DNA of 64,000 bases from Papilionanthe hookeriana x Papilionanthe teres (GCA_022702705.1 CM040434.1:59513022-59577021); one strand, 5' to 3'; shown: positions 10,001 to 21,470, counted from the first letter of the stretch. Notes: generated by a model not told the origin, from the sequence alone. A program made the numbers and translations.

Positions 10001-13000
10001 AAATTAGGGATTTTCAATGGAAATTCAACAACATGACCAAGGAAAGGTTTCTATCCTTAAGAAAATTATAGGATGTTTCTAATGACTAGAGGACCACTTG
10101 AACAAATTTTGGTGATTTTTCAAATTATATTTTATTTATTATAATTATTTTAAGTTTTGTAGTGTTAATTAATTATAAAATAAAATTGAAGTTAAAAAAT
10201 GGATTTTATATAATTTTAGAATTTTCTGATTTTTCTTTGATTTATTGGAATTAATTTAGTGAAAGGGATAGAAAATACATTTTTTAATATTAAAAATTGT
10301 TTTATGCATTTAAAATTTAATATCTTAACTTAGAGACTTGGGAAAAAATATTTGGTTTGTTCCTAAGTGATTAGGAGTCAAAATGTGACATTTTTATGAT
10401 TTTTAATATTTTAATGATTTTTATATTTTTTAATTATTAAAATATTAAAAATATCATTGAAAATGAAAAATATTAGAAAATTTCAATTTTAATTTTCTTA
10501 GACTCCTCTGATATTAGAGAGCCCAAAAAATCAATTTGGTGAATTTTTAAGATGTATTTTTGGAGTTATGAATTTTTAAAGTTTAATTTTGATCATGTGG
10601 CTTAATTAATCTATCTAGTGGGGCTATGCATTTCCAATTGACCTCAAATTTTTATGCAAGGTTCTCTGTATCCTAAGGATCAATGGAGAATTGATTTCAA
10701 GTTATTTTAATATGTGGTTAACCTTAATTAATTAAAGTTCAGTTTTGAGTAATTAGATCAATTAGGGTTATTCTTAATGAATTAACTCAAGATATAATTA
10801 TCCTAGGGTCCTCTGGTCCTAAGAAACTTCCCCAAATTTTTCTGGAATTTATTGAACAATATGCTAATTATTGGAATTAAAATATCAAAAATAGTGACAT
10901 AAACTTGAAAAATACATAACTTTCCAAAAGGAGGGCTTCTGATCTTAAAAAATTTAGGGAATGTTCCCAAGATCAGAGGCTTCAAAAGCCCTATGGTTTC
11001 ATGCCATGGTGAATTTTCTATGCAAATGGAGAATAAAAATACTGAAATGAGTAAATAATTAATTAAAAATAAAACACTCATCAAAATAACTTGATTTCTT
11101 TTCCACATTATTCTCCTCTGTTCACTTAGCAAGTGGGTATTTTTAGTTTATTTTTATGATATTTCTATACAAAGATATGAATTTTCTAAGTTCTGGGTAT
11201 TTAAATAAATAAAAAAATCCTATTTTTCTACTTATCCACGCGGCGCCGACTCATCCTCGGCAGCTCTGAAAGCCCACGCGTCGCGCTCCCATTTGACACC
11301 GCCATCTGACTCAGTGCTCCAGAGGCCCACAGTTCATGTAACGGTCTCTGGTCCGGCGCAATCTGGACCGTCCACTAGATACACGCTCGATAGGACGGCG
11401 CCTGGTCATCGTCTACGACTGGTGTGCACCCGTGACCGTTCACACTAAAACCCTAAGAACTCTCTCATTTCTTAATAGATTTTCGTGTTCTTATGCTCTA
11501 TGGATTCGTCTTGAAGAGACGAACACATCCATATGGTTGACATGCTATGAAATTAAGTAAATCAAAATGGAGAACCACAGGAAGCTCAGGAGGAAGAAAT
11601 GATCCATACCTTTGCTCTGAGAAGTGTAGCTTCAATCAGGGAGTTGTGTCACCTTCGATTGCACCCAAGGAAGCTCCAGATGAAGTCTCTAGCTCTGGGG
11701 AATTGTCTAGGTATGAAAGTGTCCACAACCGATTTCAAAGCTTGGAGGCTAGAGCAACTGGGTGGCCTGGAGAGGGGGCTTTCAGTGGGGAACTCCTTCT
11801 CTTGGTACTGTGCAGGTGTGAGTGAGTTTAATTTGGATTTGGTAGAGGTTTTAGGGATGTCCTGGTTTTGGGCTGAGAATTGAGCTCCAAAATTGAGCTC
11901 AATCAATGGGTTTTAGGGCAGGAGAGCTGTGGGGATCAATTGCTTTAGGTGAAGAGAAGGTCCTGGAGCAATTTTGGCAGAGTTTTGTTTAGGTCTGGTT
12001 AATCACCTTGTTTGGCCGAGAGGGTGGTGGGTTTAAATAGACATGGCTGGTGGGCTTTCCAGGGGGGTTTGATGCTTGGGATCAACTGCTTTATGCAAGA
12101 GAAGAATAGTCATGGTGTTCAATTGGACTGGGACAACTCAGCAAGGAAGAATTGAATATTTTGGCTCACATGGAGCTCTCGGCCATGGTGTTTTCCGGTG
12201 ACCCAGTCGGCTGGCCGACAGGGTTAGGTCACCATCTTGATGATAAGGGTCAGGGGTTGGCAATGGTGCAGTTAATTAGCCATGGACATGTGTAAAGAGT
12301 TTATCTTTAAGTGGTATGGGGAGAGGGTTGATTTTGGATCCAAATGGGTCAAGTCGTGCAAATGGGTTGGGTTCACCTCTCGAAGCTCTAGTTTGGGCTG
12401 AGGGAGATCAGGTGAGTCAGCTAGCTTAGTGGGGAAAAGTCACCATCTAAGCATATTTAAGTTTAAGCATGGTTTATGGGAAACATGGGAGTGCTTAATC
12501 ATTTCAAAGGAATCAAGAAATAGGCTCCTCCTTTTGCCCAATATGGCATGGTCACATGAACACCACCCACATGGCTTGCATGGGGCTTAAGGATGGCTTC
12601 ATGGCTTCATGGCTTCATGGCTTCATTTGGGCTTGGGGCAAGGCTTGACTCAATTTCATGAAAATGGATTTTGGAAACTTTGGCATTTTAGTGAGAAATT
12701 TTCATGAAGCTTGATTTGGAATTATTTGGTTATTGATTTTAGGACTTATGGATGATTTCAATCAAAGGGATGATGATGTGAATTTCACATAGGCCTTGGA
12801 ATAAGTTTTGGGCTTTTGGATTTGGTAAAAATGGGCTTTTAGGATGGTTTAAGAAAGTGGGCCTTTAGGTTTGAAAAAAAATTGGTGGATGGAATTTTTG
12901 TGAAGAATTGGGCCAAACAAATGTTGGGTTTAGTTTAGAGAAGTGTCATGAACATTTTAGAAAAGGTTTGAAATAAATTGGGGTTGAATTGAGCTTAATT

Positions 13001-14406
13001 TGGGATTTTTTGGTAAAGGGGCCAAAGTGGGTCAAATTGGGCTAACTTGGGCTAAGGTTGGGATAAGGTTGGATTTGATGTAAAATTAATATGGTAAAAT
13101 GTTTATGGGGTGTAACAAAGAGTTTTCAACTTTTGTTGGGCTTTGATTTTGGGATTTGGGCCCATTTGGGTTAAGTTTGGGTTTAGGCTAAAAATGGAGA
13201 TTTTGGTTTTGGGTTAGGTTTGGGTGGAGTTTAGGTTCAAATTTGGGGTAAATCTTGTTAGTGTTTTGTTTGTGGGGATATTAGGAAGGTTTAGGAAAAG
13301 ATTTGGGGTTAATTAAAGTTGAATTGGGTTGGTTTGGGCTAGGTTTAGGTCATGGGTCAAAATTGGGCTTTAGGCTTCAAATTGGAATTTGATCCAAATG
13401 TCAATCAAATTGGGCTTGGATTTGGTCTAACTTGATTGGTGATATTGAATTGAATTTTAGAATTGAATTGGATCAAAATTTAGGTCAATTGGGTTAGTTT
13501 GGTGGGATATTGGGTCCACTTAGGTTAAAAATAGGTCAAATTGGGGGTTTTGGTAAAAGTGGGCTAAATTAACAAAATTGGCTTATGGTGTAGTTGAACA
13601 AAATAAAATTAGGAATATTTGGGATTTTTGGGAATTTTCTGGGAATTTTTGGATTTTTTGGTTAAGAAGGGCATTTTGGGTGTTTGGAGGGTATTGAGGG
13701 GTATTTTTGGAAATTTTGGTATATTTGGCTAAGGATGATCAATTTGAATGGTGGGAAATATTTAGGATTGGTTTTGAGGAATTTTGGGTAATTTAGGCAA
13801 TTTTGCAAATTTTGGGCAATTTCAAGGGCATTTGGTAGGCTTGATGGGTTTAGGGCCCCGGGGGTCAAAAATTGAAATTTTTGAAAAGTGAAGGTTGATC
13901 AAGTGTGGGTGAAATGAAATCATTTTGGTTGAGCCATGAAGCAATATTAAGCTCACAAGAGCCATGAGAGGACTCATCTTAGGCACTCAATATGTTGTTC
14001 ATAACCCTCTTAACCAGGGGCTTAGGGGTTAAGGTCCATCCAAATGAATTACCTACATGAGTCAGGAAGTCAAGCTAGGTATGAATGGTTTTAAGATTTG
14101 GAATGTGTGTGAAATTATAATGTGTGCAGGTCAACCCTCACCAGACCAGGCCACCCAAGGTAGTCCTAAGGCCAAAGAGTCCTATAGAGAACTCATCCTT
14201 TAAACCTCCACATTTGATCTTAACGCTCCAAGTGACTTGGGGGTTTACAATCAAACTTATAGGGTTTGAAGGGAGTTAAGAGGTATTTAAATTTCTAAGT
14301 GGTGGGTTCCATTTCTAGTCCTCTAAGATAGTCAAGGAGAAGCCTAAGGCTAGATCCTAAGTACTAAGGTGAGAGAAGAGAAAAGGCGGAAAAAATGAGG
14401 TCAACA
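7071..14406 (-). repeat. 3' LTR of the Tat-like element (7.3 kb)
   Basis: Collinear with 29048-36430 over its full length. It starts TGTCGGCATA and ends GTCAACA. It is exceptionally long: Ogre LTRs are usually quoted at up to about 5-6 kb. On the + strand it holds an AT-rich half (7071-11220) with an AATTT microsatellite, a GC-rich island (about 11235-11460), and a strongly G-over-C part (about 12800-13860). Short ORFs at 11547-11906 and 13662-13868 recur in the other LTR but look non-coding. An 8-bp repeat (ATGGCTTC, four copies at 12593-12624) is expanded here relative to the other LTR. Confidence 0.9.
9269..9425. repeat. AATTT/TTAAT microsatellite in 3' LTR
   Basis: Imperfect pentamer array (TTTAA units with AAATTT interruptions). 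The homologous tract in the 5' LTR is at about 31264-31443, with a different unit number. Confidence 0.8.
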
Positions 14407-14412
14407 AATGGA

Positions 14413-14422
14413 CCCCCAATTG
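14413..14422 (-). other. Polypurine tract of the Tat-like element
   Basis: Read on the - strand the sequence is CAATTGGGGGTCCATT followed directly by the LTR start TGTTGACC. The G run (C13-C17 on +) lies 7-11 nt from the LTR, the usual position for the plus-strand primer. Confidence 0.6.
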
Positions 14423-14747
14423 GTGTGGTGTGCTAACCAAGCACACCGCGCGTATTGGCGTTGACCGAAGAGATCAACTAAACTAACACAGATATTTAAG
14501 TGACACACTTAGAATAGAGTAGAGAAAAATTTCCGCTGGGGAGTGCTGAGTATACCTCCAAGACTGGAGATCCCAGAACTCTCGCTCGGGAAAAGAAAAG
14601 GAGGTGAATTCCATATCACAAGATCTGGTGAAATTTGATATAGATTTCATTTCATTTTCTATTTCAAGTTTTAATTTCGAGTTTGGATTTCGATTTGTTT
14701 CAAGTTTCAATTTTGATTGAGGTTTAATTAAAAATCAATTCGAGAAA

Positions 14748-17573
14748 ATTCTGAACTTGAAATGAGAATTGGAACCTAGGTTCCAACCTCGAGGTTTACA
14801 AAGAGAACTGGAATTTAGGTACCAGCCTTGGAGGAGAGAATTAAAATTTATTATCAATCTCGGAAAGAGAGTCAGAATTTGGTACTGATCACGAAAGGTG
14901 AGAACTGGAATTTGGTACCAGTCTCGAAAGAGAGAATTGAAATTTATTATCAATCTCGGAAGAGAGAGAGTCAGAATTTGGTACTGACCTTGAAAGGAGA
15001 GAACTGGAATTTAGTACCAGTCTCGAAAGAGAGAATTGAAATTTGGTATCAATCTAGGAGAGAGAGTCAGAATTTGGTACCAACCTCGAAAGGAGAGAAC
15101 TGGAATTTGTTACCAGTCTCGAAAGAGAGAATTGAAATTTGGTATCAATCTCGGAGAGAGAGTCGAAATTTGGTACCGACCTCGAATGGAGTGAACTGGA
15201 ATTCAGTAACAGTCTCAAAGGAGAGAATTGAAATTTGGTATCAATCTCGGAGAGAGAGTCGGAATTTGGTTCCGACCTCGAAAGGAGAGAACTGGAATTT
15301 GGTACCCGTCTCGAAAGAGAGAATTGAAATTTGGTATCAATCTCAGAGAGGGTGTCAGAATTTGGTACCTACCTCGAAAGGAGAGAACTGGAATTTGGTA
15401 CCAGTCTCGAAGGATAGAATTGAAATTTGGTATTAATCTCGGAGAGATTCAGAATTTGGTACAGACCTCGAAAGGAGAGAACTGGAATTTGGTACCAGTC
15501 TCGAAAGAGAATTGAAATTTGGTATCAATCTCGGAGAGAGAGTCAGAATTTGGTACCGACCTCTAAAGAAGAGAACTGGAATTTGGTACCAGTCTCGAAA
15601 GAGAGAATCGAAATTTAGTATCAATCTCGGAGAGAGAGTCAGAATTTGGTACCGACCTCGAAAGGAGAGAACTAGAATTTAGTACCAGTATCGAAGGTTT
15701 AAAAGGTTGAAATTTGGTATCAACCTCGAAAGAGAGTCGGAATTTGGTACAGACCTCGAAAGGAGAGAATTGAAATTTGGTACCTGTGTCAAAGGTTTAA
15801 AAGGTTAAAATTTGGTATCAACCTCCAAAGAGAGTCGAAATTTGGTACCAACCTCGAAAGGAGAGAACTGGAATTTGGTACCAGTATTGAAGGTTTAAAA
15901 GGTTGAAATTTGGTATAAACCTCGAAAGAGAGTCAGAATTTGGTATCATCCTCGAAAGGAGAGAACTGGAATTTGGTACCAGTCTCAAAGGTTTAAAAGG
16001 TTGAAATTTGGTATCAACCTCGAAAGAGAGTCAGAATTTGGTACCGACCACGAAAGGATAGAACTGGAATTTGGTACCAGTCTCGAAGGTTTAAAAAGTT
16101 GAAATTTGGTATCAACCCCGAAAGAGAGTCGGAATTTGGTACCGACCTCGAAAGGAAAGAACTGGAATTTGGTATCAGTCTCGAAGGTTTAAAAGGTTGA
16201 AATTTGGTATCAACCTCGAAAGAGAGTTGGAATTTGGTACCGACCTCGAAAGGAGAGAACTAGAATTTGGTACCAGTCTCGAAGGTTTAAAAGGTTGAAA
16301 TTTGGTATCAACCTCGAAAGAGAGTCGGAATTTGGTACCGACCTCGAAAGGAGAGAACTGGAATTTGGTACCAGTCTCGAAGGTTTAAAATGTTGAAATT
16401 TGGTATCAACCCCAAAAGAGAGTCGAAATTTGGTACCTACCTCGAAAGGAGAGAACTGGAATTTGGTACCTGTCTCGAAGGTTTAAAAGGTTGAAATTTG
16501 GTATCAACCTCGAAAGAGAGTCAGAATTTTGTACCGACCTCGAAAGGAGAGAACTGGAATTTGGTACCAATCTCGAAGGTTTAAAAGGTTGAAATTTGGT
16601 ATCAACCTCGAAAGAGAGTCGGAATTTGGTACCGACCTCGAAAGGAGAGAACTGGAATTTGGTACCAGTCTCAAAGGTTTAAAAGGTTGAAATTTGGTAT
16701 CAACCCCGAAAGAGAGTCAGAATTTGGTACCGACCTCGAAAGGAGAGAACTGGAATTTGGTACCAGTCTCGAAGGTTTAAAAGGTTGAAATTTGGTATCA
16801 ACCTCGAAGGAGAGTCAGAATTTGGTACCGACCTCGAAAGGAGTGAACTGGAATTTGGTACCAGTCTCGAAGGTTTAAAAGGATGAAATTTGGTATCAGC
16901 CTCGAAAGAGAGTTGAAATTTGGTACCGACCTCAGAAGGAGAGAACTGGAATTTGGTACCAGTCTCGAAGGTTTAAAAGGTTGAAATTTGGTATCAACCT
17001 CATAAGAGAGTCGGAATTTGGTACTGACCTCGAAAGGAGAGAATTGGAATTTGGTACCAGTCTCGAAGGTTTAAAAGGTTAAAATTTGGTATCAACCTCA
17101 AAAGAGAGTCAGAATTTAGTAACGACCTAGAAAGGAGAGAATTGGAATTCGGTACTAGTCTCGAAGGTTTAAAAGGTTGAAATTTGGTATCAACCTTGAA
17201 AGAGAGTCGGAATTTTGTACCGACCTCGAAAGGAGAGAACTGGAATTTGGTACGAGTCTCGAAGGTTTTAAAGGTTGAAATTTGTTTTCAACCTCGAAAG
17301 AGAGTTAGAATTTGGTACTGACCTCGAAAGGATAGAACTGGAATTTGGTACCAGTCTCGAAGGTTTAAGAGGTTGAAATTTGGTATCAACCTCGAAAGAG
17401 AGTCAGAATTTGGTATCGACCTCGAAAGGAGAGAACTGGAATTTGGTACCAGTCTTGAAGGTTTAAAATGTTGAAATTTGGTATCAACCTCGAAAGAGAG
17501 TCGGAATTTGGTACCGACCTCGAAAGGAGAGAACTAGAATTTGGTACCAGTCTCGAAGGTTTAATGAGAAATG
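14748..17573. repeat. 96-98-bp tandem repeat tract in the 3' region of the Tat-like element
   Basis: About 28 imperfect units. Each is made of three related ~32-bp subunits around GGAATTTGGTACC and ACCTCGAAAGGAGAGAAC. Up to about 15700 the unit is ~96 bp, ending in GAAAGAGAGAATT. After that it is ~98 bp, with the third subunit ending in GAAGGTTTAAAAGGTT. The tract lies between ORF3 and the PPT, where Tat/Ogre elements commonly carry tandem repeats. The long + strand ORF at 14828-15436 is a by-product, since 96 is divisible by three. Confidence 0.92.
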
Positions 17574-18344
17574 GAAACTGGTTCCAATCTCAAAGGTTAT
17601 CTGTATGAAGAGGGACCTAGTCCCATGCCATCAGAACCAAATCAAACGAAGTTCGTGGCTCCGTGTCAATAGAACTAGTCAATCCTCTAACACGCAGAGA
17701 AAAGATTTAAAAAGAATTGATAAGTGTACCATGTTGAAAAGACTCAACCTGGTGACAAGTCGAGGAAAAGATTTAAATTTTAGAAGGGTTTCAAACAGAT
17801 TTTGTTTTGAAGAATAATTGAAGGATTCAGATCGAAGGATTCAGATTGAAGGATTCAGATTGAGATTTAAATTCATTTTGTTCATTTTGGTGATTCAATT
17901 TCAAAAATATTTGGAGTTCGTGTCAGTTTGGAGTTCATTTTGACATTTAGATTCTTAAAAGCGTTCTTGTTTAATTTCATTTTCCTTTGTTCTTTGCTCG
18001 AAGTTCTTTTTAATTTAATGGCGTTTCCCTGTCAATTTGCACAAAAACATGACATGGTCACTTTCATTCCAATCTTGTTGAAAATACATCATACATCTTG
18101 ATCCAAAACATGATATTTTCTCTAAGAATTTAATATCTCAAACAATCCATATAAATCCAAAATGGATTGTGTAAGATTCTTCAAGTTTCTTCTAAAAGCA
18201 GATGTCAAAATCCATGTCTGAATAGTGAGATACATGGACAATAACATCACCTTCCAAGTCATCCTAGGCAGAAATGCCGTGTGGATGTGCATTGGAGGTG
18301 TGCTATCTCCCTTGTAACTCACAGCTCGTAAGGCCGGAGATTCT
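17574..18344 (-). other. Non-coding stretch between AlkB gene and tandem repeats
   Basis: Likely the 3' flank of ORF3. It contains a three-unit 14-bp direct repeat (GAAGGATTCAGATT, about 17820-17863). A short ORF at 18122-18463 overlaps the AlkB reading frame out of phase. I see no domain. Confidence 0.5.
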
Positions 18345-19010
18345 CTAAATCTGGATCTGGCTGGAAGTGGAAAGGCATTTTTTGTCGTCCATCCTTCTGA
18401 AAGTAACAGAGATTCGCTCAACAGGCACTCTTGGAATGCAATGCTTTGCGATGTCCGCTCCATTCCCTTTTAACACCATGGCGGAGCCTACCGGTAGTGG
18501 TATCTCCACTGGCCCTCAGAACTCACCGGGGCCTGCTATCCGGAGGTCAGATCCGAACATGATATTGCATTGGTTGACAAAAGACACTGTGTAGAAAGGT
18601 CGAACGAAATCATGATGATCTATATGTTGAGGTATGCAGTCGCCCTCCTTGTAGATGTTAATGATGCAGCTGTTGGGTATGCAATCTCTAGGCAATACCC
18701 TCCATGTTATCATCCTCTTTACCATTCTTTTAATAACATTCAACATCGGATCCACCTCACTGCGATGGAGTATCCCTGGTGGATTTCCTCTTCTGTCTAC
18801 CGCGAAGTTGTAGCAACATCCGCACTGGATCGTAACTCTTCCTTTCCCTGGCATCCATCTTCGGGGTTCTGAATAAGTCTTTTCCCTCAAACGACCAGCT
18901 CAGCCCATTTTTTGGAGTTCAATATGCAGTCTACAATTTATTGTTGCTCGTAATCTGAGAACACACTTGTATGCAGCTCGAGGCCTTCTAAGATATTGAT
19001 CCTCTTGCCT
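18345..19010 (-). pseudogene. AlkB-family dioxygenase domain (plant ALKBH9/10-like) captured by the retrotransposon
   Basis: Fe(II)/2-oxoglutarate dioxygenase of the ALKBH5-like plant group, whose characterised members remove N6-methyladenosine from RNA. The N-terminal end is LEGLELHTSVFSDYEQQ (from about 18992), then a TAA, then a frameshift near 18905 into AGRLREKTYSEPRRWMPGKG. The core then runs open to a TGA at 18516-18518, and the rest reads on in frame to TAG at 18345-18347. Seen directly: RVTIQCGCCYNFAVD, IINIYKEGD (NxY), HIDHHDF with iron ligands His (18624-18626) and Asp (18618-18620), distal His in AKHC (18441-18443), and RISVTFR with Arg at 18414-18416 and 18396-18398 (RxxxxxR, 2-oxoglutarate contact). 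No intron interrupts it. It lies in element sense, after integrase and before the 3' LTR. Two stops and a frameshift disable it; the family call is strong. Confidence 0.88.
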
Positions 19011-19810
19011 CTAATTTTCTCAAAATATTCGAAAGTCTCTTTTCAACATTCTGCATTCTTTCCAACTCATACTCTGGAATTATCTGCAATTCTTCGAGGT
19101 CTAGTAACGTATTGGGGAATGTATGGTTCCACCCCGGCACGCTCTCTTGCATGTCTTGGCTCCTCGGGGATAGTCTCTGTCGGGACATCCTATGGGGTTG
19201 CTTTCGCAACAAGACTCTTCAGAACTAGTGCATCTGTCTGGCGTCGTGGTACTATCTCTGTTTCTATTTTCCTCAGGATTTCTTTCATCCTTTCTGCTAT
19301 ACTTGGAATTGACTTCCTCCTTTCTGGTTCCTGAAGAACCAATCTCTTCGAAGCATTTGTAATGACGGTAGCGACTGTATCTTCACGCTGATCTGCTGCC
19401 AGCTTAGTCAGCATCTCGCGAATGCGATGGTTCTTGTTTCATCATTGAGTAGGAATTAGAGTGGCTCTCCTCACCTATTGAATTTCTGTAGGCATGGCGC
19501 TGACAAGTCTTTCTTCTGCTGTAGCCACCACGGACTTAACTTTCTTATCTTCTCCTGTTGCATGAGCGGCATTTTCTTTTCTCTTTTTGCTGGTAGATGG
19601 TTGATTTGAGCCACCCAATTTCATCAGTGTATGGCTGCGGAGTTCTTCCCGATTAACCGGAGTCCAATCAGTTTCTTCATATTGTAGCCCAGCCGGTGTG
19701 AAGTTAGAGTCAATCTCGATCACGACTCCATCCCTGACCCTCTTTCCATCAAGTGCTAGACTCACGCCATTCTTAAAGGTCAGAACCAACCGCCCGTTCG
19801 ACATTTCCAT
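19011..19810 (-). pseudogene. N-terminal part of post-integrase ORF3, leading into AlkB
   Basis: Three overlapping open stretches seem to be pieces of one reading frame upstream of the AlkB domain. The first (19810-19475) starts MEMSNGRLVLTFKNG, has one acidic and one Lys-rich segment (SKKRKEN, possibly nuclear-localising), and ends in a stop. The second (19414-19190) is charged and likely helical (SIPSIAERMKEILRKIETEI). The third (19212-18988) holds EYELERMQNVEKRLSNILRKLE, a plausible coiled coil, and runs into the AlkB start with one frame change near 18990. I recognise no family. The ATG at 19808-19810 is chosen because it is the first in the proximal 53-bp unit and opens the longest frame. 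The role is unknown; it may be the host gene's own N-terminus or element sequence. Confidence 0.55.
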
Positions 19811-19946
19811 GCGAAAAATAAGGAAAGGATCAGGGGCTGTAACCGCCCGTTCGACATTTCCATGCGAAAAATAAGGAAAGGATCAGGGGCTGTAACCGCC
19901 CGTTCGACATTTCCATGCGAAAAATAAGGAAAGGATCAGGGGCTGT
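19788..19946. repeat. Three identical 53-bp tandem copies over the ORF3 start
   Basis: Units at 19788-19840, 19841-19893 and 19894-19946 are identical base for base. Each contains the ORF3 start (CATTTCCATGCG on +, ATGGAAATG on the element strand). As 53 is not a multiple of three, only the unit nearest the ORF keeps the long frame. The upstream copies give short overlapping upstream ORFs. Perfect identity in a decayed element points to a recent duplication. Confidence 0.95.
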
Positions 19947-20189
19947 ACTAAGAACAAGAACAATAAAAAATATGTTTATTAATGAAGAGCTTTTATTCGT
20001 TTATTTTAAATTTGAATAGGAGTAGGAAAAAGTGAAGAAAGATCAAGAGTGAAACTTGATTTGAAAGGAAGGATAAAGACTTCATTATCATACTTTCACA
20101 TGTTTTCTTTTAACACAATTTTTTAACGATTTTCTTTATCATCCACTTTTTATATTTACATTTTTGGGTTCGGACCCAGTCATAAGTAA
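19947..20189 (-). other. Spacer between integrase and ORF3
   Basis: About 240 bp of AT-rich sequence after the integrase stop and before the triplicated start region. No ORF is seen. It could hold a splice acceptor or an internal start signal for ORF3, but none can be identified by eye. Confidence 0.4.
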
Positions 20190-21470
20190 CTACTGTTCCC
20201 GTGCTTCTAGGAATGAGGATTCATCCTTTGAAACATCAGGTTGCGTAATACTTCTTGAGATATCGTCCATTAATTGAAGCATAGGTCGCTCTCCACGATA
20301 ATTTACAAGCTGGTAGGAACCTCCTGAGTAAACTGTCTCGACCACAAATGGCCCTTCCCAAGTCGGTTCAAATTTACCACTTATCTTGCGATGTGCAAGA
20401 ATAGGTCTTCTAAGAACTAGAACCAAGTCACCGACTTTGAATGTCCTTGGACGGACCAATTTATCATGGGCCTGGATCATCTTGGCTTGATACAGTTCCA
20501 AATTCTGCTGTGCTGAAAGTCTTTTCCCTTCCAAGCTTTCCAATTCTTCTAGTCGTAGTTTGGCATTTTCTTCCGTAGTGATTTTGTTCGTAACTGCAAT
20601 TCTGAGTGATGGAAGCTGAACCTTTAAGGGTAAAACGGCCTCGGACCCGTACACTAAGGCGTAAGGCGTAGACTGGGTGGGAGTTCTGAAAGTCATCCTG
20701 TAGGCCCATAAGGCTTCTAACAACTTCTCGTGCCAATTTCTCTTATTGTCGTCCAAAGTTTTCTTTAGGATTCGGACGAGAGTTTTATTAAATGCCTCGG
20801 CCAGACCGTTCGCTCTTAGGTAGTAGATTGTCGAATAACGCTAGTCGATCCCATGTCTTCTAACAAAATTGTTGATCTTCGTGCTTCTGAACGCGGACCC
20901 ATTATCTGAGATAATTCTGCGCGGTACCCCAAAAAGGTAAACGACTTGATTCTTGACGAATTGTAGCACGTGATGTTTAGCTTCTGCCCACTTAGAAAAG
21001 TCATCTGTAGCTACAAGAATGAAGTGATGTCCTCTTGAAGAAGGCGGTTCTATTGGACCCATAATATCTATGCCCCAACACTCAAACGGCCATGACGCGA
21101 TTGTCGGATGTAGCACATTTGGAGGTTGACGTAAAACCACTCCATGCACTTGGCACTGGTGACAACTTTTGGCAATCTTCATGCAGTCGATCATCATTGA
21201 AGGCCAGTAGTACCCTAGTCTTTTATTCTTCATTTTCATTTTTGAACCCGACTGATGAGCGCCGCAAAGTCTTGAGTGTACTTCTTTAACAATTTCACGA
21301 GCTTCGGACTCGCTCAGGCATCTTAGCCACATCTGATCAAAAGACCTTCTGTATAATGTATTGTTTATCAATGCGTAAGACAGAGTACTTTTCTTGATTT
21401 GATGGGCTATCGACTTATCATCTGGTAAGTTTCTCGTTTGCAAATAGTCTATTAGTGGCTGTCGCCAATC
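20190..21470 (-). pseudogene. Integrase of the Tat-like element
   Basis: Joins element cDNA to chromosomal DNA. Domains in order: HHCC zinc finger (EVHSRLCGAHQ ... CHQC), catalytic core with Asp in WGIDIMGP, Asp in ISDNGSAF and Glu in GLAEAFNKTL, then WHEKLLEALWAYRMTFRTPT and a C-terminal domain (FKVGDLVLVLRRP, GKFEPTWEGPFVV). An in-frame TAG at about 20841-20843 lies just before the Glu block; otherwise the frame is open from 21443 to 20190. No chromodomain is seen at the C-terminus, as expected for Tat rather than chromoviruses. It joins the second RNase H upstream in one frame, with a stop at about 21471. Confidence 0.9.

Noticed and set aside
11547..11906. ORFs of ~90 aa in the LTR, repeated at 33572-33908
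   Set aside because: They recur only because LTRs are copies. Frames differ in several residues, overlap on both strands and match no family I know.
12593..12624. Four ATGGCTTC units present in one LTR only
   Set aside because: Simple slippage difference between LTRs (the other has about two units). Noted in the LTR entry, not worth a separate finding.
12800..13860. Telomere-like GGGTTTAGG stretches
   Set aside because: Words such as GGGTTTAGGCT and GGGTTAGGTTTGGG are scattered and irregular, with no TTTAGGG array. It is strand-biased G-rich LTR sequence.
13662..13868. 68-aa - strand ORF, repeated at 35683-35889
   Set aside because: Low-complexity translation of the G-rich LTR part, shared by LTR descent. 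No domain.
14828..15624. Long open frames through the 96-bp repeats on both strands
   Set aside because: The unit length is a multiple of three in this part, so one open unit keeps all open. The frames vanish where the unit becomes 98 bp, and they do not fit the element's gene order.
14748..17573. CRISPR-like look (repeats with short variable parts)
   Set aside because: Units are contiguous and homologous throughout, with no unique spacers, inside a plant retrotransposon.
18122..18463. 113-aa ORF on the - strand after AlkB
   Set aside because: Its first third is an out-of-phase reading of the AlkB C-terminus, and the rest has no recognisable domain. It could be a C-terminal tail by frameshift, but nothing supports that.
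18367..18872. + strand ORFs opposite the AlkB gene
   Set aside because: Shadows of the - strand coding sequence. The - strand reading gives the family motifs.
18345..19010. Origin of the AlkB domain from a plant RNA virus (some flexiviruses encode AlkB)
   Set aside because: The GCCYNFAVD, HIDHHDF and KGNGADIAKHC blocks resemble plant ALKBH9/10 proteins as I remember them, and the neighbouring genes are all retrotransposon genes. A tree would settle it.
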